Positions 30,824-41,953 of a stretch of DNA of 64,000 nucleotides are shown here, piece after piece; the first letter of the stretch is position 1; each line of letters begins with the position of its first letter. The translations under genes and the position numbers were made by a program. The notes under the pieces are model-generated. The model made no database searches, had not been told where the DNA came from, and saw only the letters and a program-made list of their open reading frames with translations. Source of the stretch: Turbatrix aceti (taxonomy: Eukaryota > Nematoda > Chromadorea > Rhabditida > Panagrolaimidae); assembly GCA_963969345.1 (NCBI GenBank), contig OZ017767.1, positions 6,414,739 to 6,478,738 of the forward strand, in the 5' to 3' direction.

Positions 30824-32329
30824 ATGTCGTTGTCCAAGTTCATGCCGGTATCTGTGCTACACAAAGCACTCCAGGTGAGGCTCCTCCACCTGTTATCCAA
30901 CCCATAATCGTCAGATTTCGGTTTTCAGGCGAATGAAGCGGTTTTGCGTGTCCTCGATTGTTCGTATTCGATCGCACCGAAGCCGGATCCCGTCAAATTC
31001 CGCAGAGAGCGTTTTGCAAAATTTGCTGAGCTCTCCAAGCAGAATTCGACGTATGTTTTGTTTTTTGACAGACGCATAAAACGGGCAAAAAATTTTTTTA
31101 TATATTTTTTAGGCACAAAACAGCTTTTTTGGCACAACACATTCCAACGGCGCGATTCTTCAACCTGGACGCAGCTTTCTACCCCGGCCGAACGGAGCGT
31201 TTTGCTGCCTATGAACCGGAGGTGTTCCAGGAGTATGCTCAGCTGCTGGGCATCCACCGTGACGATCACATCGTCCTCTACAGTCGAGGACCGATCGGTG
31301 GCATGCTTTTTTCCGCCAAGGCTTACTGGCTTTTCAAGGTCTGTTTTCGATACGCTAATTTTTAAATCTGCAAAAAAAATTCACCGAAAGGCAAAAATTT
31401 GATAAAACGCTCAAAAAAAAGGAAATTTGTACTCATTTGTGCGTTTTTCAACCGGAAAAAGCCTAAAAAAAATTTTACTTTTCATTTTTATCACACCGTG
31501 CAAAATGCTCCTTTTTTCAGATTTACGGTCACAGGGAGCTCTCGATTGTGAACGGTGGCCTCCAGGCCTGGCTCGACGCCGGCTACGAAACCGAATCCCT
31601 CTCCGAACTTCCCGACTACGAACCGGGAAACTGGGTGGCCCGTGACTACCGGCACAAGCGAATCACGTTTGAGGAACTCACCGAGAAGGACGAGAACGAG
31701 AAAGATGTCCTTGAAAACGTCGCTGCTTACAACCTCATTGACACGCGCATTCGTGGACAGTTTGAAAACACTGAGGACACCGGTCTCAACGATTTCGGTG
31801 AGTTTTGCTGTTTTTTAGCGACTTTTTTTTTTTAATTTTTAAAAAATTGTCGTTGATCAACTTTGGTTTTCGTTTTCAGTAGTACCAGGCTCGCGCATTC
31901 CTGGCACGGTAAATGTCCCCGCGGTTGAAACTGTCGGCGTCGATGGTCTCCTTCTGCCGGAAGATGCCCTCCGGCAGCAGCTGCAGGCCGTTCATTTCGA
32001 CCCTTCGAAGCCGACTGTTACGCTCTGCAACACGGGCACGCAGGCTGCGTTGACGAGTGCTATCATCGAGGATCTGTATCCGAAGAACAATGTTCGACTC
32101 TACATGGTGAGTTGGGACTAAGTAAGGAATAAAATTCGGTCGGCCGAAAAAAACATTCAAAAAATGCGATTTTTTCGTTTGAACTAAACATTTTTGTACT
32201 TTTTTACCTTTTTGCACATTTTTTTAGGCGTGTTTTATGTTTTCCATTTTTCAGGGTTCGATGAAGGAAATGGAAATTCGAGCTCCGGGACGCATTTCTG
32301 AAGGCGCAAAGTATCCTGGCGTCAAATGA
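30824..32329 (+). CDS. mpst: 3-mercaptopyruvate sulfurtransferase / tandem rhodanese
   Basis: Exons 30824-30874, 30929-31050, 31113-31338, 31521-31797, 31880-32106, 32255-32329; 325 aa, usual MPST length. The first, inactive rhodanese domain runs over VLRVLDCSYSI..HIPTARFFNLDAAFYPG..VLYSRG..GGMLFSAKAYWLFKIYGH. The second starts LIDTRIRGQFEN and has the active-site loop TLCNTGTQAA with Cys near 275. Vertebrate MPST has CGSGVTA there, so the loop is Cys-x-x-Gly-x-x-Ala but altered. It moves sulfur from mercaptopyruvate or thiosulfate, in cytosol or mitochondria. The acceptor-like TTTTTTTCAG at 30766-30775 points to a 5' UTR intron or SL trans-splicing. AATAAA signals lie at 32440-32456. Confidence 0.9.
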
Positions 32330-32613
32330 ACCTGTCCCACGCCCGTCAGGTCCGTGTTTCATGAAACACCCATTTTTTGTCATTGAATTTTAGAACTAGG
32401 TTTTTTTGTTGATTTGTTATCCGTTTTTTAGGTTTTTAAATAAATACATAAATAAAATATGTACCGATAAAAATTGGTTTTTGAAGTTCACGCGCGTGCG
32501 CTCCTAGGAAACGGTGTCCACGGAGCCAAGCGCAAGCGGCTCCTAGCTACCGAGTTGTCAGGCATCGTTCCTCCAACTTTTTCGGTCACGTCAAAGTTCG
32601 TAAACGCCCTACA

Positions 32614-33907
32614 ATGGAGTCAGCCGCCGTCGAACAACAAGCTCCGAAGGAGTTCATCCCGGAGCAAGGAGCCCCGATGGAAACCGAAAACTCTGTTGTC
32701 ATCCCCGATTCAGCGTGTAAATTCGCGGAAATCGGTTGCGACGTCTCTGCGCCGAATCACGAGGAAAAGAAGCCCGTAAAACATCTGACGTTGCTTAACG
32801 ACGAACTCCGAAGCATCCAGAAGAAATTCGAAGAGGTGAGCGCATTCGGACGAGAGATGGGTGAACGTTCGGGAACAAATTTGATTTTTCTGTTCGTGTT
32901 CGTTCGCGAACACATTTTTTAAAATTTATTTGTTCGTGTACGTGCGCGAACAAAATCAAATTTTCCAAACAGATAAAACGAACAAAAATTCGGATAAAAT
33001 TCGGATTACGGTGCTAAAATTGATGTTATTTGACAAAAAAATTTATCAAATTTATTCGAAAAACTGTTATCCAAAACGATAAAACGTGGATTACCATATT
33101 TTTTTGTTTTTTATTCGAAGGAACAAAATTTCGAACAATTGATGAAAAAAATCGGTTTAATTTTCGTTCGCGAACACAGTAAAAAATGTTCGCATTTGTT
33201 CGATAAAAAAATTTGTTAAAAAAATTGTGAAAAAAAATTTTTTACTTTTTTAAGTTTTTTTTTAATTTAAAAATTGTTTCACAGTAAAAAAAATTTCACA
33301 TTTCGATTTATCGAACAAAAAAAAGGTTATTTGCTTATTCCGGAAAAAAACACCCTTTCAGCTCACAGACGCCCAAGACCAAGCCTTTGTCCGCTTCGGC
33401 GCAGTCAAAACAGACGCCACGAGCGCTCTCAACCGTGCAGCACCGCAACTTCTGTGGCGCATCGACGACTGGCACGCTCGGATGCGATCCGCGAAAGCGC
33501 GTCTCGAGCCGTGGGTTTTGTCTTCGCCGTTCTCGTCCGATGCCTATGGCTACCAGCTGATCGCCATGGTCGCGCCCTACGGCTACGACGAGGGATACGG
33601 CAAGGCGCTTTCCGTCTTCGTCCAAATCATCCCGGGAGACTTTGACGCTATCCTGCGCTGGCCGTTTTCGCGCAAAGTAACCGTAACTCTCTACGACCAA
33701 CGATCGGGCATTCCGCAACGCAAAAACTACGTTTTCACCCTGGATACCGCGCATGTCGCTCCCGAAGAGGCGGAACACGTTCAGAGACCTACCGCCCAGT
33801 CGCCCCCGTGTCGCTACGGGTGCCGAAACTTTTGTCCCCTGCGTGAAGTCGTCGACGGTCCATTTGTCATGGAGAATTCCATTTTTATCAGCGTACGCGT
33901 TGATTAG
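32614..33907 (+). CDS. TRAF-like protein with C-terminal MATH domain
   Basis: Exons 32614-32835 and 33362-33907; 255 aa. Residues 1-60 are disordered and acidic. HLTLLNDELRSIQKKFEELTDA is a short amphipathic helix that could form the coiled-coil stalk of TRAF trimers. The MATH/TRAF-C domain follows: LLWRIDDW, SSPFSSDAYGYQL, PYGYDEGYGKALSVFVQI, DAILRWPFSRKVTVTLYDQ, then QRPTAQ and CPLREV..FVMENSIFISVRVD, matching TRAF strand order to the end. No RING or zinc fingers precede it, so it is not a complete TRAF E3; it may be an adaptor or regulatory TRAF. The intron carries a GTTCG repeat. Confidence 0.85.
32865..33335. repeat. GTTCG palindromic repeat, long copy
   Basis: Occupies the TRAF-like intron. 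It begins GATGGGTGAACGTTCGGGAAC and carries GTGTTCGTTCGCGAACAC. The A/T-rich core shared with the copies at 37.8 and 43.3 kb includes ATTTGACAAAAAAA, AACTGTTATCCAAAACG and a GAAGGAACAAAATTTCG segment. Confidence 0.75.
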
Positions 33908-34023
33908 ACGAAAAACGAAGGCCAAGGCTTACCAGTTTGCCTGAGGAGTGAGTTAACCGGTTTTTGCGATCACCTTTTGAACCATCTATAAAAATATATA
34001 TTCAAATAAATAAATCATGTACC

Positions 34024-35813
34024 CTACCCCACAATCAACACCGGTTTATTTCCCCGCCTTCCCCGACTCACCGGATTGACGTAGCCAACACGAAGTTTCA
34101 TGGCTCGTTCCTGCGACACGTCGACTGCCTGCAAAAAAAAAAGTTTCGTCATAAAAGACCCCAAAAATGATAACAAAACTCACGTCGTGAAGAGCCTTGA
34201 CATTCTTGACAACCAGCTCGCAGACAGGCGACTTCTCCTGGTTACCGTAGACACAGAGCACGCCGACGCTCTGGTCGATGCAGCCGAGGATGTTCTTGTC
34301 GAGCAGCATCTGGGCGAGCTTTTTCTCGACCCGCTGCTTGGGCAGCTGGATGCGACGGGCCACGTGATCGATTTCGACAACCTTATAAGGCTCGATGACG
34401 CGCGTGATTTCCTGCTCCAGCATTTTTTCGCTCAGAGCGTTGAACTGGACCTTGATGAGCGGGTCTTCGTGGAGTTCTTTCTTGTACTTCTCAAACGCCT
34501 GGAAAATCGCCCATTTGGCCTAAAAAAACAACAAAACAGAAAAAAAATATACCTCGAGGAAAGTCCGGAGCGTCCGGGTCTGAAAAGCCGTAGCAATGTC
34601 CTTCATGGCGCGCAATTCGGAATTGTCATACTTCTGGCCGAGTTTGGAAGCCAGGATTCCCTTGACCTGATCAGCCTCGCCGAGGAGAACCTTCGTAAGA
34701 CACATGTACTTGAGCGCCTTGCTGGCACCCACGCGGTCATCCGCAGAATCGTGATTTTCGAAGGCTTCGTAGAAGTACGAAAAGGCTGTTTTGAAGTCCT
34801 TGTCTTCGGAAGCATGGAGAATGCCGGATTGCATGTCGAGCGCGGCCTGGATCTTCGGGCCGAGGTAGATGGCATTCGCAGTCGAGCGGGCAGACGCGAT
34901 AGCCGTTCGGGCCTTGCCGAGATTCTGAAGGGCGAACATGGCCTTGGATTCCTCCAGTTGTACTTCCATGAGAAGTTCTTTGTCATCGAGTTTTCGGAGC
35001 TCATAACTCAGCTTTTGGACTGAAAGAAAAAATAATCTGTTACCCCAGATGGACTTTGAGCAGCAAATTGGCAGAAAAACAAAATTAGCTATGAAAGAAG
35101 CCAAAAATTAGGCAACAAACAACCAGAAAGGTACTATGAATCTAAAAAGCGTCACGAGAGTCAAAAATTGCATAAACAACAAAGGTACACATAATTAATT
35201 CCCAAAGCGTCATAGAAGGTGGGGATAATCGCCACGGCATAAAAAAACGATAAACAAACAACAAAAAACTCACTCATAACAGCGGCCTCGGTGTGCTTGC
35301 CGACATCGTTGAGAAGCTTGATGTAGCGCGCGGAGAGGCTCTGCGCGAGGTAAACACGCTTCTGATCCGTGGCCCAGGCAATGCAGTCCTTGCAGAGGTC
35401 CACTTTCATCTGAGGATCATCGTCGATGGAGAGCGTGTAGTCGACGAGCTGGCGAACGACCTTGCTCGACTTCGCAGAGCCAAGCGTCGGGAGATGCGGT
35501 CGAACGGCCACGATGAGGGCTTTCAGCTCTGAAAAAAATCCAATGATGTTTTTTTGCACAAAAGTGTCAAAAACCCACGTTCAGTATTTTTGTCAGCGAC
35601 AAGGGTCTTGCCAAACTCGAGGATCGTATCCTCAGCGAGTTTGCGCTGAATATCGTCATCGTATTCGGCAGCGAGTTTGGTCAGAGTAACTGTAAGCTCG
35701 CTGACAGTCCTGACGACCGGGAGTTCGGAAGAACCACCAGCATCATTGCTGTTGTTGATAGGCGACGTAGGCTGCCGAGAGGGGCTCTTGGTATTGGAAG
35801 ATGGAGTCGACAT
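34024..35813 (-). CDS. rpn-6: 26S proteasome lid subunit PSMD11 / Rpn6
   Basis: Exons (minus): 35813-35579, 35528-35274, 35019-34553, 34519-34184, 34128-34024; 465 aa. A disordered Ser/Pro-rich N-terminus precedes TPR-like helices (ELTVTLTKLAAEYDDDIQRK; LVDYTLSIDDDP). The conserved MEVQLEESKAMFALQNLGKA, TANAIYLGPKIQAALDMQSG and FSYFYEAFENHDSADD follow, then the PCI winged helix (ITRVIEPYKVVEIDHVARRI; VEKKLAQMLLDKNILG). Rpn6 clamps the lid onto the 20S core. The modelled last exon (AVDVSQERAMKLRVGYVN..) diverges from the usual KAKKLT-type tail and contains an unused GTGAGT donor, so the 3' end is less certain than the rest. Confidence 0.93.
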
Positions 35814-36650
35814 GCCTGAAAGCTCACGCAAAAAACTGAATGAATTTCACAAAAAAAAACGATCCACGCTCGACAATGTTATGCAAAAATCACGATTTTC
35901 TGGGAAAATAGCCTAAAAATAGTCTACGTATCATATCATTTGCCTACGTGCACTTTCCACATGTTCATCCTGTTTTTTTTTACAGAGAAAGTAAGCAATA
36001 AAACATATGAGAAACATGAATAGGCCTCTGATGAAATGACAAACAATCACGCGAGAACGATGTATGCATTTTTGAAAGAATACGATGCAATTTTTTGTAG
36101 TCATCAAAAATTGTTCGTTGTGAGATCCGAAGTTCGAATTCTTTTTGCGCGTTCATTTCTGTTTGAATGTTCGAACACCTGTTTTTTTAATAACTGCATG
36201 CATGTTTTTTTGCTCGAACCAGCAAGCATGCGTGCATTTCGCATCCATATTTTGTTTACACCATGGTGACCGTTACGTTCAAGAACCACGAAGCGATGCG
36301 GTGTTTTCGTCGTGGATGCACGTTCTTCGGCCGCGGCCTAAATATTTCGCAGTTTTTTTGCAAATGCATTTTTTGCGTTTTGCCAGTTGAGCTTTGGTAC
36401 TTTTTTTTGCTCGTTTGGTTTATTTATCCATCCCATTTCGAGTTGTTTATTCTTTTCTGGTGCGTCCAAGTTTCCAGAATTTTCTGCTTTCATTCAATTT
36501 TTTTTAAATTGATTCATTTATTCCAGCGTTGGAAGACAAAAAAACACGCTTTGGTGAATGTATTACACAATTGTACACGATTCAGATCGTATGAGGGAGA
36601 GGAAGGCAAGGCAAGGAGGGATCGGATGATATTTACAGTGGAGGACCCGG
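35814..36650. other. Intergenic region upstream of PSMD11
   Basis: 837 bp between PSMD11 and the 3' end of the first ubiquitin-like gene. I see no repeat family and no supported ORF. It contains several T-rich runs. Confidence 0.45.
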
Positions 36651-36951
36651 TTAGTCCTGGAGCTGAATGACGGAGCCCTGTCTGATGGCAAGGGTCTCAA
36701 GAGTGCTGCCACGGGTCGGGAGACGGTTTCCCCGGACGTAGAGGTGCTTGCCCTTGAGCTGGTTGTTGTGGAGGGCAAAGCTGTGGATAACCTCGTGCCA
36801 GATGACGGAGACATCGTCGCTTGGCTGAACGTGGACCGGCATCGCGACGCCTTTTTCGTTCTGGAAATTGATGCCATGTTTGCAGGGATGAAAGAGGGCA
36901 TCGGAGGGCACTTACCTTGACGAAGACGGTGACTGGGTAGGCTAGTTGCAT
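36651..36951 (-). CDS. Ubiquitin-like protein, tandem copy 1
   Basis: Exons (minus): 36951-36916 and 36860-36651; 81 aa. The whole protein is one beta-grasp domain: strand 1 YPVTVFVK, strand 2 GVAMPVHVQPSDDVSVIW, then LKGKHLYVRGNRL and STLETLAIRQGSVIQLQD, which parallel the GKQLEDGRTLSDYNI..TLHLVL end of ubiquitin. It lacks a C-terminal Gly-Gly, so it should not be conjugated. It shares NEKGVAMP and the first intron position with the neighbouring copy 2. Function unknown. Confidence 0.7.
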
Positions 36952-37385
36952 GATTGTTGCTAGTTAATGAACAGACTGTGTTGTGTGATTTCTCGACAGA
37001 CTAAACTTATTCCTCGTCGGTACAACCGTTTATATATACACAAAAGTCCACAAGAAGAGGCGTGTAGCAAAGTCGTGGAAGCAAAAAGGAAAACGAGAAC
37101 GAAAGGGGGGTTTCCGGACTGACTGTTGGATGGTTATCACGGACACAAGACAACAAAGGTGGCGTGCTGGGGGCGGGGAAAAGCGGGGAAGAAGAAGCGA
37201 AGCGGACCATGTGCGCTGCAACGCTGCCGGTGACGAAGACGACGTGTGGTATGTGTTATGTTGAACGAATGAATCGCGAAAGACCGACAGCCTGCATGTC
37301 TTCTTCGGACAATGATCACCCCAGTTGCTTGATTGTTTACAGGCAGTTTAGCACGTTGCCACTGCGAAGATCACGCATGCGTCTA

Positions 37386-38308
37386 CTACTGATCAGAGAC
37401 CTTTCGTAGCTCGATGACTGCGCCGTGCTCCAGACTGTAGTCGGCCAGGCTCTTGCCTCGCTCCAATTCGGTGTCTACAAACAATTTTTTTTTCTTCAAA
37501 TAAACAACAAATGATGAAAGGTTCTGGTGTTTGTTTGTTTGGTAACAGCCTGAGGCCAAAGATCACCCCCAAACAACTGACCTTTGTGGAACAGGGCCTT
37601 GCCCTTGAGCGATGTTTCGTGGATCGCGGAGGAAAAGCCTACTTCGTTCCAGATGAGGCCTATCGTGTCCTCGGGCTTGACGTAAAGCGGCATCGCGACG
37701 CCTTTTTCGTTCTGGAAAAATTTTAAAAAATTATAAAATTCCAGAGAATTTTTTTCTTAAATCTACCAATGATGGTCGAACGTTCGCGTTCGTTCGTGTT
37801 TGTTCGGAAACAAATTTGATTTTTTCAAAAATGTGTTCGGTCGCGAACAAATTTTTCTTTTTTTTGAAAAAAAATCTGTTCGCCAACGAACAAAGTTGAA
37901 TTTTTAATTTTCTGAACAAACAAAACGAAATGAACAAAAATTGGGACAAAATTAGTAACAGAGTCAAAATTGATTTTATTTGATCAAAAAAATGGAAAAT
38001 AACATTCATAAAATTTTGCCCGAAAAATGTAAAAAAAACTGTTACCCAAAACAAGAAAACATGGACTATTTTTTTTTCTACTCGGGGGAACAAAATTTTG
38101 CACAACTGAAAAAACAATGTGATCGATGTTCGTTCGCGAACGCGGTCAAAATGTTCGCGTTCGTTCGATTTTTTATAAAAAAAAGTGAAAAAAGTGTTCG
38201 CATTCGTTCGCGAACAAAAAACGACTGTTAGCCCCATCCCTGTCCTGGAGGACGGTAGAAAAACGATACCTTGACAAAAACGATGATGGTGTTGTCGGCG
38301 TAGTCCAT
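37386..38308 (-). CDS. Ubiquitin-like protein, tandem copy 2
   Basis: Exons (minus): 38308-38270, 37711-37582, 37474-37386; 85 aa. Beta-grasp pattern: NTIIVFVKNEKGVAMPLYVK, PEDTIGLIWNEV, SLKGKALFHKGDTELERGK, SLADYSLEHGAVIELRK. It ends VSDQ without Gly-Gly. Compared with copy 1 it has one extra intron (37475-37581), and its first intron (558 bp) was enlarged by a GTTCG repeat. The two copies share about half their residues, so the duplication is not recent. Confidence 0.72.
37765..38236. repeat. GTTCG palindromic repeat, long copy
   Basis: Begins GATGGTCGAACGTTCGCG and ends GCGAACAAAAAACGACTGTTAGCCCCATCC. Inside, an A/T-rich core (TTGATTTTATTTGATCAAAA, AACTGTTACCCAAAAC, TCGGGGGAACAAAATTTTGC) is shared with the 43.3-kb copy. 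Ends are inverted repeats around GATGG(T/C)CGAAC. It lies wholly inside intron 1 of the second ubiquitin-like gene. Confidence 0.8.
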
Positions 38309-39377
38309 GGAGATCTGAAAGAAGTCAACGGATATTACGTTTTTCGACCATTAACTTGACTGCTTCGCGGCCACGTAGCCGCCTCGTGCCCCGCGGCGTG
38401 TGCAAACAAAGCGGCACACCGCGATTAGATAATTTTGTGAAGATGCCATCCCCCGGTGGCACCAAGCAAAGAATGTCCTTCTTCTGTGGTGCCAAAAAGG
38501 CCAGAAACGCGCCGCCAAATTCGACCAAAAACCGATCGACCAAAAAAAAGCTCTGCGATGATGACGTTGCATGGTGCAACCAACACCTTTGTTTTTTCCT
38601 TCCAGACACGGTTGAGATCACCGAGGCCGCCGCACAACCGTGTTGGGGTTTGTAGTTGACGATGATCGTCGTGCGGCGGTCGCGCTGACCGGACCGCAGA
38701 AGGACAACTTCTATCTCTATCCACGTTACAGATTGTAAATAATGCGCTCGCGCGTGCTCGTTAGACTCGTGTGCATGTTCGTCGGCCCCGCGGGTGCCCC
38801 TTGGATTGTTGACTTTTTCGCCTCGGTCGTCGCGAGTCTGTGTCGGTGATAACGACACCTGGCCGCAGCTGTAACCCCTAAAGGGGTGCTCTTCGGCCTC
38901 TTGGAATGAAAACAGGAAGGAAGGAAAGATTCACCGCGAAAATGGCCTTTCTGATGTGAATGATTCTCACACCGCGTGCATGTTGGCTGCTGTGACGTCG
39001 GTTTCACCCCCGTCGCGCACACAGAGAGTTTGAAATGAAACTTTACGATTTATGTCAAACATCACGGGAGGTAGTCAATCAAAGATAGAAGATATCCAGG
39101 CATGCCGGCCGGGGAGGGGAGAAGCGATAAGGGCGCCACGACGACTCAAATCAAATCAAATCAAATCAGATCGATAGGTTCGAGAAGGAAGAAGTCATAC
39201 TCGTCCGACTCGTGGCCTGTAAAAATGACACGCAATGAGCGGGGGTCGCAATCATGTTCTTTTTTTTGTGGGGCGACAGACAACTTTTGGTAAGTATCAG
39301 TTTTACCACAAAATTGATTAGTTGTAACCAAGTCGGTGGGAAGAAAAAAAAACAAGAGACTAATTAACCAAGTCGGT
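38309..39377. other. Intergenic region with AATCA microsatellite
   Basis: 1.07 kb without a supported gene. It contains (TCAAA)n at about 39146-39168. ORFs on both strands across 38325-38860 have no recognisable features. It should hold the promoter of the ubiquitin-like gene 2 and the 3' UTR of the Ser-rich gene. Confidence 0.45.
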
Positions 39378-41741
39378 CTACGTTGTCACCGCCTGCAGGC
39401 CAAAAAAAGGAAAAAAAGAAGCAGACAACTTTTTTTTCTCGCCTTTTTTTGGCAGTTTTTAAATTAAAAAAAAATAAAGCTTACAGTTCGGAGGCCGTTA
39501 GAGCCAGAGCCAGCGCTTTTTCCGGAGGAATTGTTGCCGAAGAGAGCAGGTTGGAGTTGTGCGTTACTCGGCGGAGTACAGCCCTGACTGCAGGCTCCGA
39601 CAGCACGTGGGTCTAGGAGCTGACTGGATTGCCGAACGTTGTCACCGACGTTGAACTCGGTGATCGAGCGTGCCGCGGTCGGCTCCAGCACGTTTACATT
39701 GATGCTGAAAAAAATCGATTAGCTTAAAGGTAGAGTCGATATTTTTATCAAAAAAAAATAAAGGTAGATATTTTTTTTCAAAAAAAAATTAATTTTGAAA
39801 AATCGCGATTCCTGAAAAGAAAATGTTTTTTTGGGTAAAATGCATAATTTTTACCAGTTTTGAGTATTTTGTGTTCAAAATTCAAAAAATGCTAGAAATT
39901 TACTACGTTTTGGTGTTTTTTGTGCATTTTCTATAAAACAAATTTTTGAGTCGGTAAAAATTGGAGCCGAATTTTGGTCAAAATTAGTCATTTCTGAGTG
40001 GAAAATTCAACTTTGGAAGTGGAATTTTCGATTTTTTTATTTTTTTTAGTTTGAACACACTTCGATTTTTTTAAAATAAAAAAAAATTTTGTTTGTTTGA
40101 ACACTGTTAAAATATTTATTTACAAACCTGCCACTGGAGAAAGCCGGAGAGGTCGGCGCACCGCCGTAGCGCCGATCCGCCTGATCCAACAACGACTGAA
40201 GATTGCTGGACAACGATTCTGTCGGCGCGGAGGAATGAAATGAGCTAAAATTAGAGCCGGGTTCAACGCAGGTCGAGACATCAGACGAGCTACGCACTCC
40301 GTCGTAGGCGGTAGACAGGTTGGAATTGCTAGGCCCCCGTTCGATGGCGGTAGAAATGTTGGAAAAGCTTTTATACGATCCAATTGTGGGTTGGCTGGCG
40401 GTCGAGACATTTGACGAGCTCGGACGGGAGCGAGAGCCGCACAACGAGCTTCGACTTCGGTTGTACCGCGAGAAAGACCGCGCAGACGGTTCGGCACACG
40501 TCGATACATCCGAAGAACTGCGTACGCCATCGACGGCGGTAGAAACGTTGGAAGCACTGCTGCGAGGGCCTCCAATGGCGGTATTAATGTTGGAAAAGCT
40601 TTTGAACGACCCAATTGTGGGCTCGCCGGCGGTTGAGACATCTGACGAGCTGTACGTCGGCTGGAGACACGTCGAGACGTCCGACGAGCTTCGATTACGG
40701 CTGCGAAGCAACGAAGAACGCGAAGTGTGCTCGCTGGATGCCGGGCTCTGCCTGCTACGGGCTCGGTAGCGATACATCACCTGGCGGAAGAGATCTGCGC
40801 CTAGGAGGTCCCGGAGCTGGGCGAGTGACAGCTTCTGGTTGAGGTCGCTCTTGCCTGGAGGCGGCGTGACGGGGAATCGCGCCGTGACGACGTCGTTCTG
40901 GATGGCATCCGAGTCCAATTCAAGGGCTGTGTTCTGAAAAAAATTAAAAAAAAAAGTTATACAGTACTTTTGGTTACAGTCAGCCTTGCACCTACTCCGA
41001 CTCCGGCTCCGGAGTCCCCTTGAAGGCCAAAAAGTCAAAAGTTGTGAGTCGGAGCCGATTTTTTTCCGAAGAGAAAAAATACCCTTTTTTTTGGGTAAAA
41101 TACACGATTTTTACAAATTTTCCGTTAAAAATTCATAAACGCGAAAATGTCCTACGTTTTGGTGTTTTTTGTACATTTTGTATACTAAAAACATATTTTT
41201 TGAATCGTTTCCAATGAGAGCCAAATTTTTGTCAAAATTAATCGATTTTGAGCCAAAAAGTCGACTCTGGAAGTCCGACTCATTTTTTCTCCGATTACGG
41301 TAAACCTACGATGTTAGTATCAGAAACACTACGAGCAGTACGAGTTCCGGCTTCCGTAGGAATGAAGTAGAGCGCCCCGTTGGTGATTGCCGGACGATAG
41401 TAGCCAGCGTCGAGGTCATTGATGTGCTTTTTAAGCTGTCGGCTAGAGACTATGTTGCCCTGGAGCGAGCTCAAGGTAGGATTACCGGGAGCAGGCGACG
41501 AAGACGACGCGAGCGGTGCCAACTCGTTCGGGGTTACGTAGTGGTAGAGCGAGTTTCCCTGATCGATAGCTGAACGCCACGAATTGAGATCCGGCAGTTG
41601 GTATTCGCTGACTGCGTACGTTGGCTGACGGAATTGTTGCCGATCAATATTATTTACACCATGAAAGGCGTACTCCGAGGGCGTAGACTGCAGAGCCACG
41701 CCATCTTGCACGTAATCGCTGTCGATGGTACTCACTTGCAT
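39378..41741 (-). CDS. Ser-rich protein with two 55-residue repeats, unknown family
   Basis: Exons (minus): 41741-41310, 40933-40128, 39704-39485 and a tentative 39392-39378; about 490 aa. No signal peptide or TM. Residues about 230-370 contain two tandem copies of a 55-aa unit: SSS(D/N)VSTA..PTIGS(F/Y)KSFSNI(N/S)TAI, then (S/N)(N)(V/L)STA.DGVRSSSDVSTC.EP. A half unit (SSSDVSTCLQP) lies in front. Arg/Ser runs (RARSRQSP, RSRNRSSSDV) suggest phosphorylation. The last exon is uncertain: reading on without splicing adds TVSFIFF instead. Introns 1 and 2 each carry a copy of the same A/T-rich repeat. I do not recognise a homologue. Confidence 0.6.
39770..40100. repeat. Dispersed A/T-rich repeat family 3, copy a
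   Basis: Related to 41030-41300 in the next intron of the same gene and, inverted, to 47590-47765 in an ATG9 intron. Shared words are TTTGGGTAAAAT, TACGTTTTGGTGTTTTTTGT, GCCGAATTTTGGTCAAAATTA and CTTTGGAAGT. Non-coding. Confidence 0.65.
41030..41300. repeat. Dispersed A/T-rich repeat family 3, copy b
   Basis: Contains TTTTGGGTAAAATACACG, TACGTTTTGGTGTTTTTTGT, GAGAGCCAAATTTTTGTCAA and GACTCTGGAAGTCCGACTC. It is preceded by CTCCGACTCCGGCTCCGGAG. Confidence 0.65.
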
Positions 41742-41953
41742 GGCTGTGAAACTACACACGACGATACGATAGACCGCTGCGGGGGCACGAAGACGGAATC
41801 AGACGGAAACGCAGAAGTTTGTGAAGCGGACGCGTGAGAGCTCGAAAAGCTCAATGCAAAACCAGAAAAGACAAAATACGGCATGCTGGTAAATTTGCGT
41901 ATAGTCTAAAAACTACTCGTTTCCGGCACTCTGACGCACGACGACTGGTACAT

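Noticed and set aside
38325..39022. Minus ORFs of 177 and 98 codons and plus ORFs at 38356-38659
   Set aside because: Overlapping in several frames with equal quality and no recognisable motif; probably chance in a GC-balanced spacer.
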